Positions 63,615-64,000 of a stretch of 64,000 bases of DNA are shown here, one piece after another. The notes beneath the pieces were generated by a model. The model was not told where the DNA came from. It did not search any database and was given only the letters and a program-made list of their open reading frames with translations. How positions within the stretch are numbered: the first letter of the stretch is position 1; each line of letters starts with the position of its first letter. The DNA comes from Setophaga petechia (lineage: Eukaryota > Chordata > Aves > Passeriformes > Parulidae): the NCBI GenBank assembly GCA_024362935.1, contig JANCRA010000019.1:2262001-2326000 (forward strand), given 5' to 3'. Both the position numbers and the translations under genes were made by a program.

Positions 63615-63697
63615 CTTAGCGGGACTGTGCAACCTCAATCTCATTGACAGTCATCGACTTGAGGATCCTCAGTGCATCATAGAAGCACTCAGCACTC
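63615..63697 (-). other. Possible short terminal exon on the minus strand
   Basis: Read on the minus strand, an acceptor-like tctgttctggtag is followed by an open stretch SAECFYDALRILKSMTVNEI and then EVAQSR and TAA. The composition looks protein-like, but I recognise no family and it does not resemble what I remember of the B4GALT6 C-terminus. It could be a last exon, a processed fragment or chance. Confidence 0.2.
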
Positions 63698-64000
63698 TAC
63701 CAGAACAGACCCTTAAATAGCTATATTTAATAATATATTATGAGTGGAATTTTAAAAAGCACTTGAGATTGGCTTGCTTTCTGTTCCACTTATGTCATCA
63801 CCATCCTCATCAGCAGAACAACACAACCAACACCGTGCTTCTGAGAATCCCACACTGCAAGCATTTCAACTATAAGAATTATGTTTTATTATTCTCTTAA
63901 AAATCTAACTTTAATATTCTTCCAATGAAGACACATTTTTGGCTCTTCTGATTTTGGAGGAATAAAAGTGCTGTTTACTAGAATTAAAAAAAAAAAAACA

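Larger units (their letters stand above)
60566..64000. other. AT-rich region downstream of TTR2
   Basis: No convincing gene. Synteny with other tetrapods predicts the convergent 3' end of B4GALT6 (minus strand) here or just beyond, so part may be its long 3' UTR; nothing in the sequence proves this. An unassigned minus-strand peptide occurs at 63615-63697. Confidence 0.4.

Overview
This window is vertebrate, and almost certainly avian, genomic DNA. The evidence is intron-split genes with GT-AG splice sites, two truncated CR1 non-LTR retrotransposon copies of the kind typical of birds, and a canonical transthyretin with the long avian-type N-terminus. The gene order desmoglein-2 then transthyretin on the same strand matches the tetrapod DSG cluster - DSG2 - TTR - B4GALT6 locus (human 18q12). 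The exact species cannot be told; an LTR fragment of a type common in songbirds hints weakly at a passerine.

Layout, all genes on the + strand. (1) 1-1562: upstream intergenic DNA ending in a CpG-island promoter. (2) 1563-22377: complete DSG2, 15 coding exons, 1,119 codons by my exon sum. It has a furin-type RQKR site, cadherin repeats with DxNDN calcium motifs, a transmembrane segment, a catenin-binding segment and six desmoglein repeated units. The 3' UTR follows to about 24.2 kb. (3) 24.2-43.8 kb: gene-poor spacer with an LTR fragment, a reverse CR1 copy and an orphan CpG-rich patch carrying a textbook CTCF-type motif. (4) 44107-51690: complete four-exon canonical TTR (150 aa). (5) 53880-60251: a second complete four-exon transthyretin gene (147 aa, here called TTR2), intact in frame, splice sites and promoter. 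(6) 60.5-64 kb: AT-rich DNA where the convergent B4GALT6 3' end is expected from synteny but not proven here.

The main discovery is the tandem TTR pair. TTR2 is about 62% identical to TTR over the aligned core (my hand count, 73 of 117). It keeps the fold, dimer-interface aromatics and deep iodine-pocket residues. It has replaced residues lining the mouth of the thyroid-hormone channel: Glu54 to Gly, Thr106 to Lys, Leu17 to Val and Met13 to Ser. It has also lost Cys10 and has a short, mammal-length N-terminus. The two promoters have degenerated in complementary ways around a shared FOXA/HNF3 element. This looks like an old duplicate kept under selection with changed ligand preference and expression.

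Other points of interest are an exon-like in-phase ORF in DSG2 intron 14, a GC-AG intron in DSG2, and a roughly 75-bp non-coding element kept upstream of both TTR copies.
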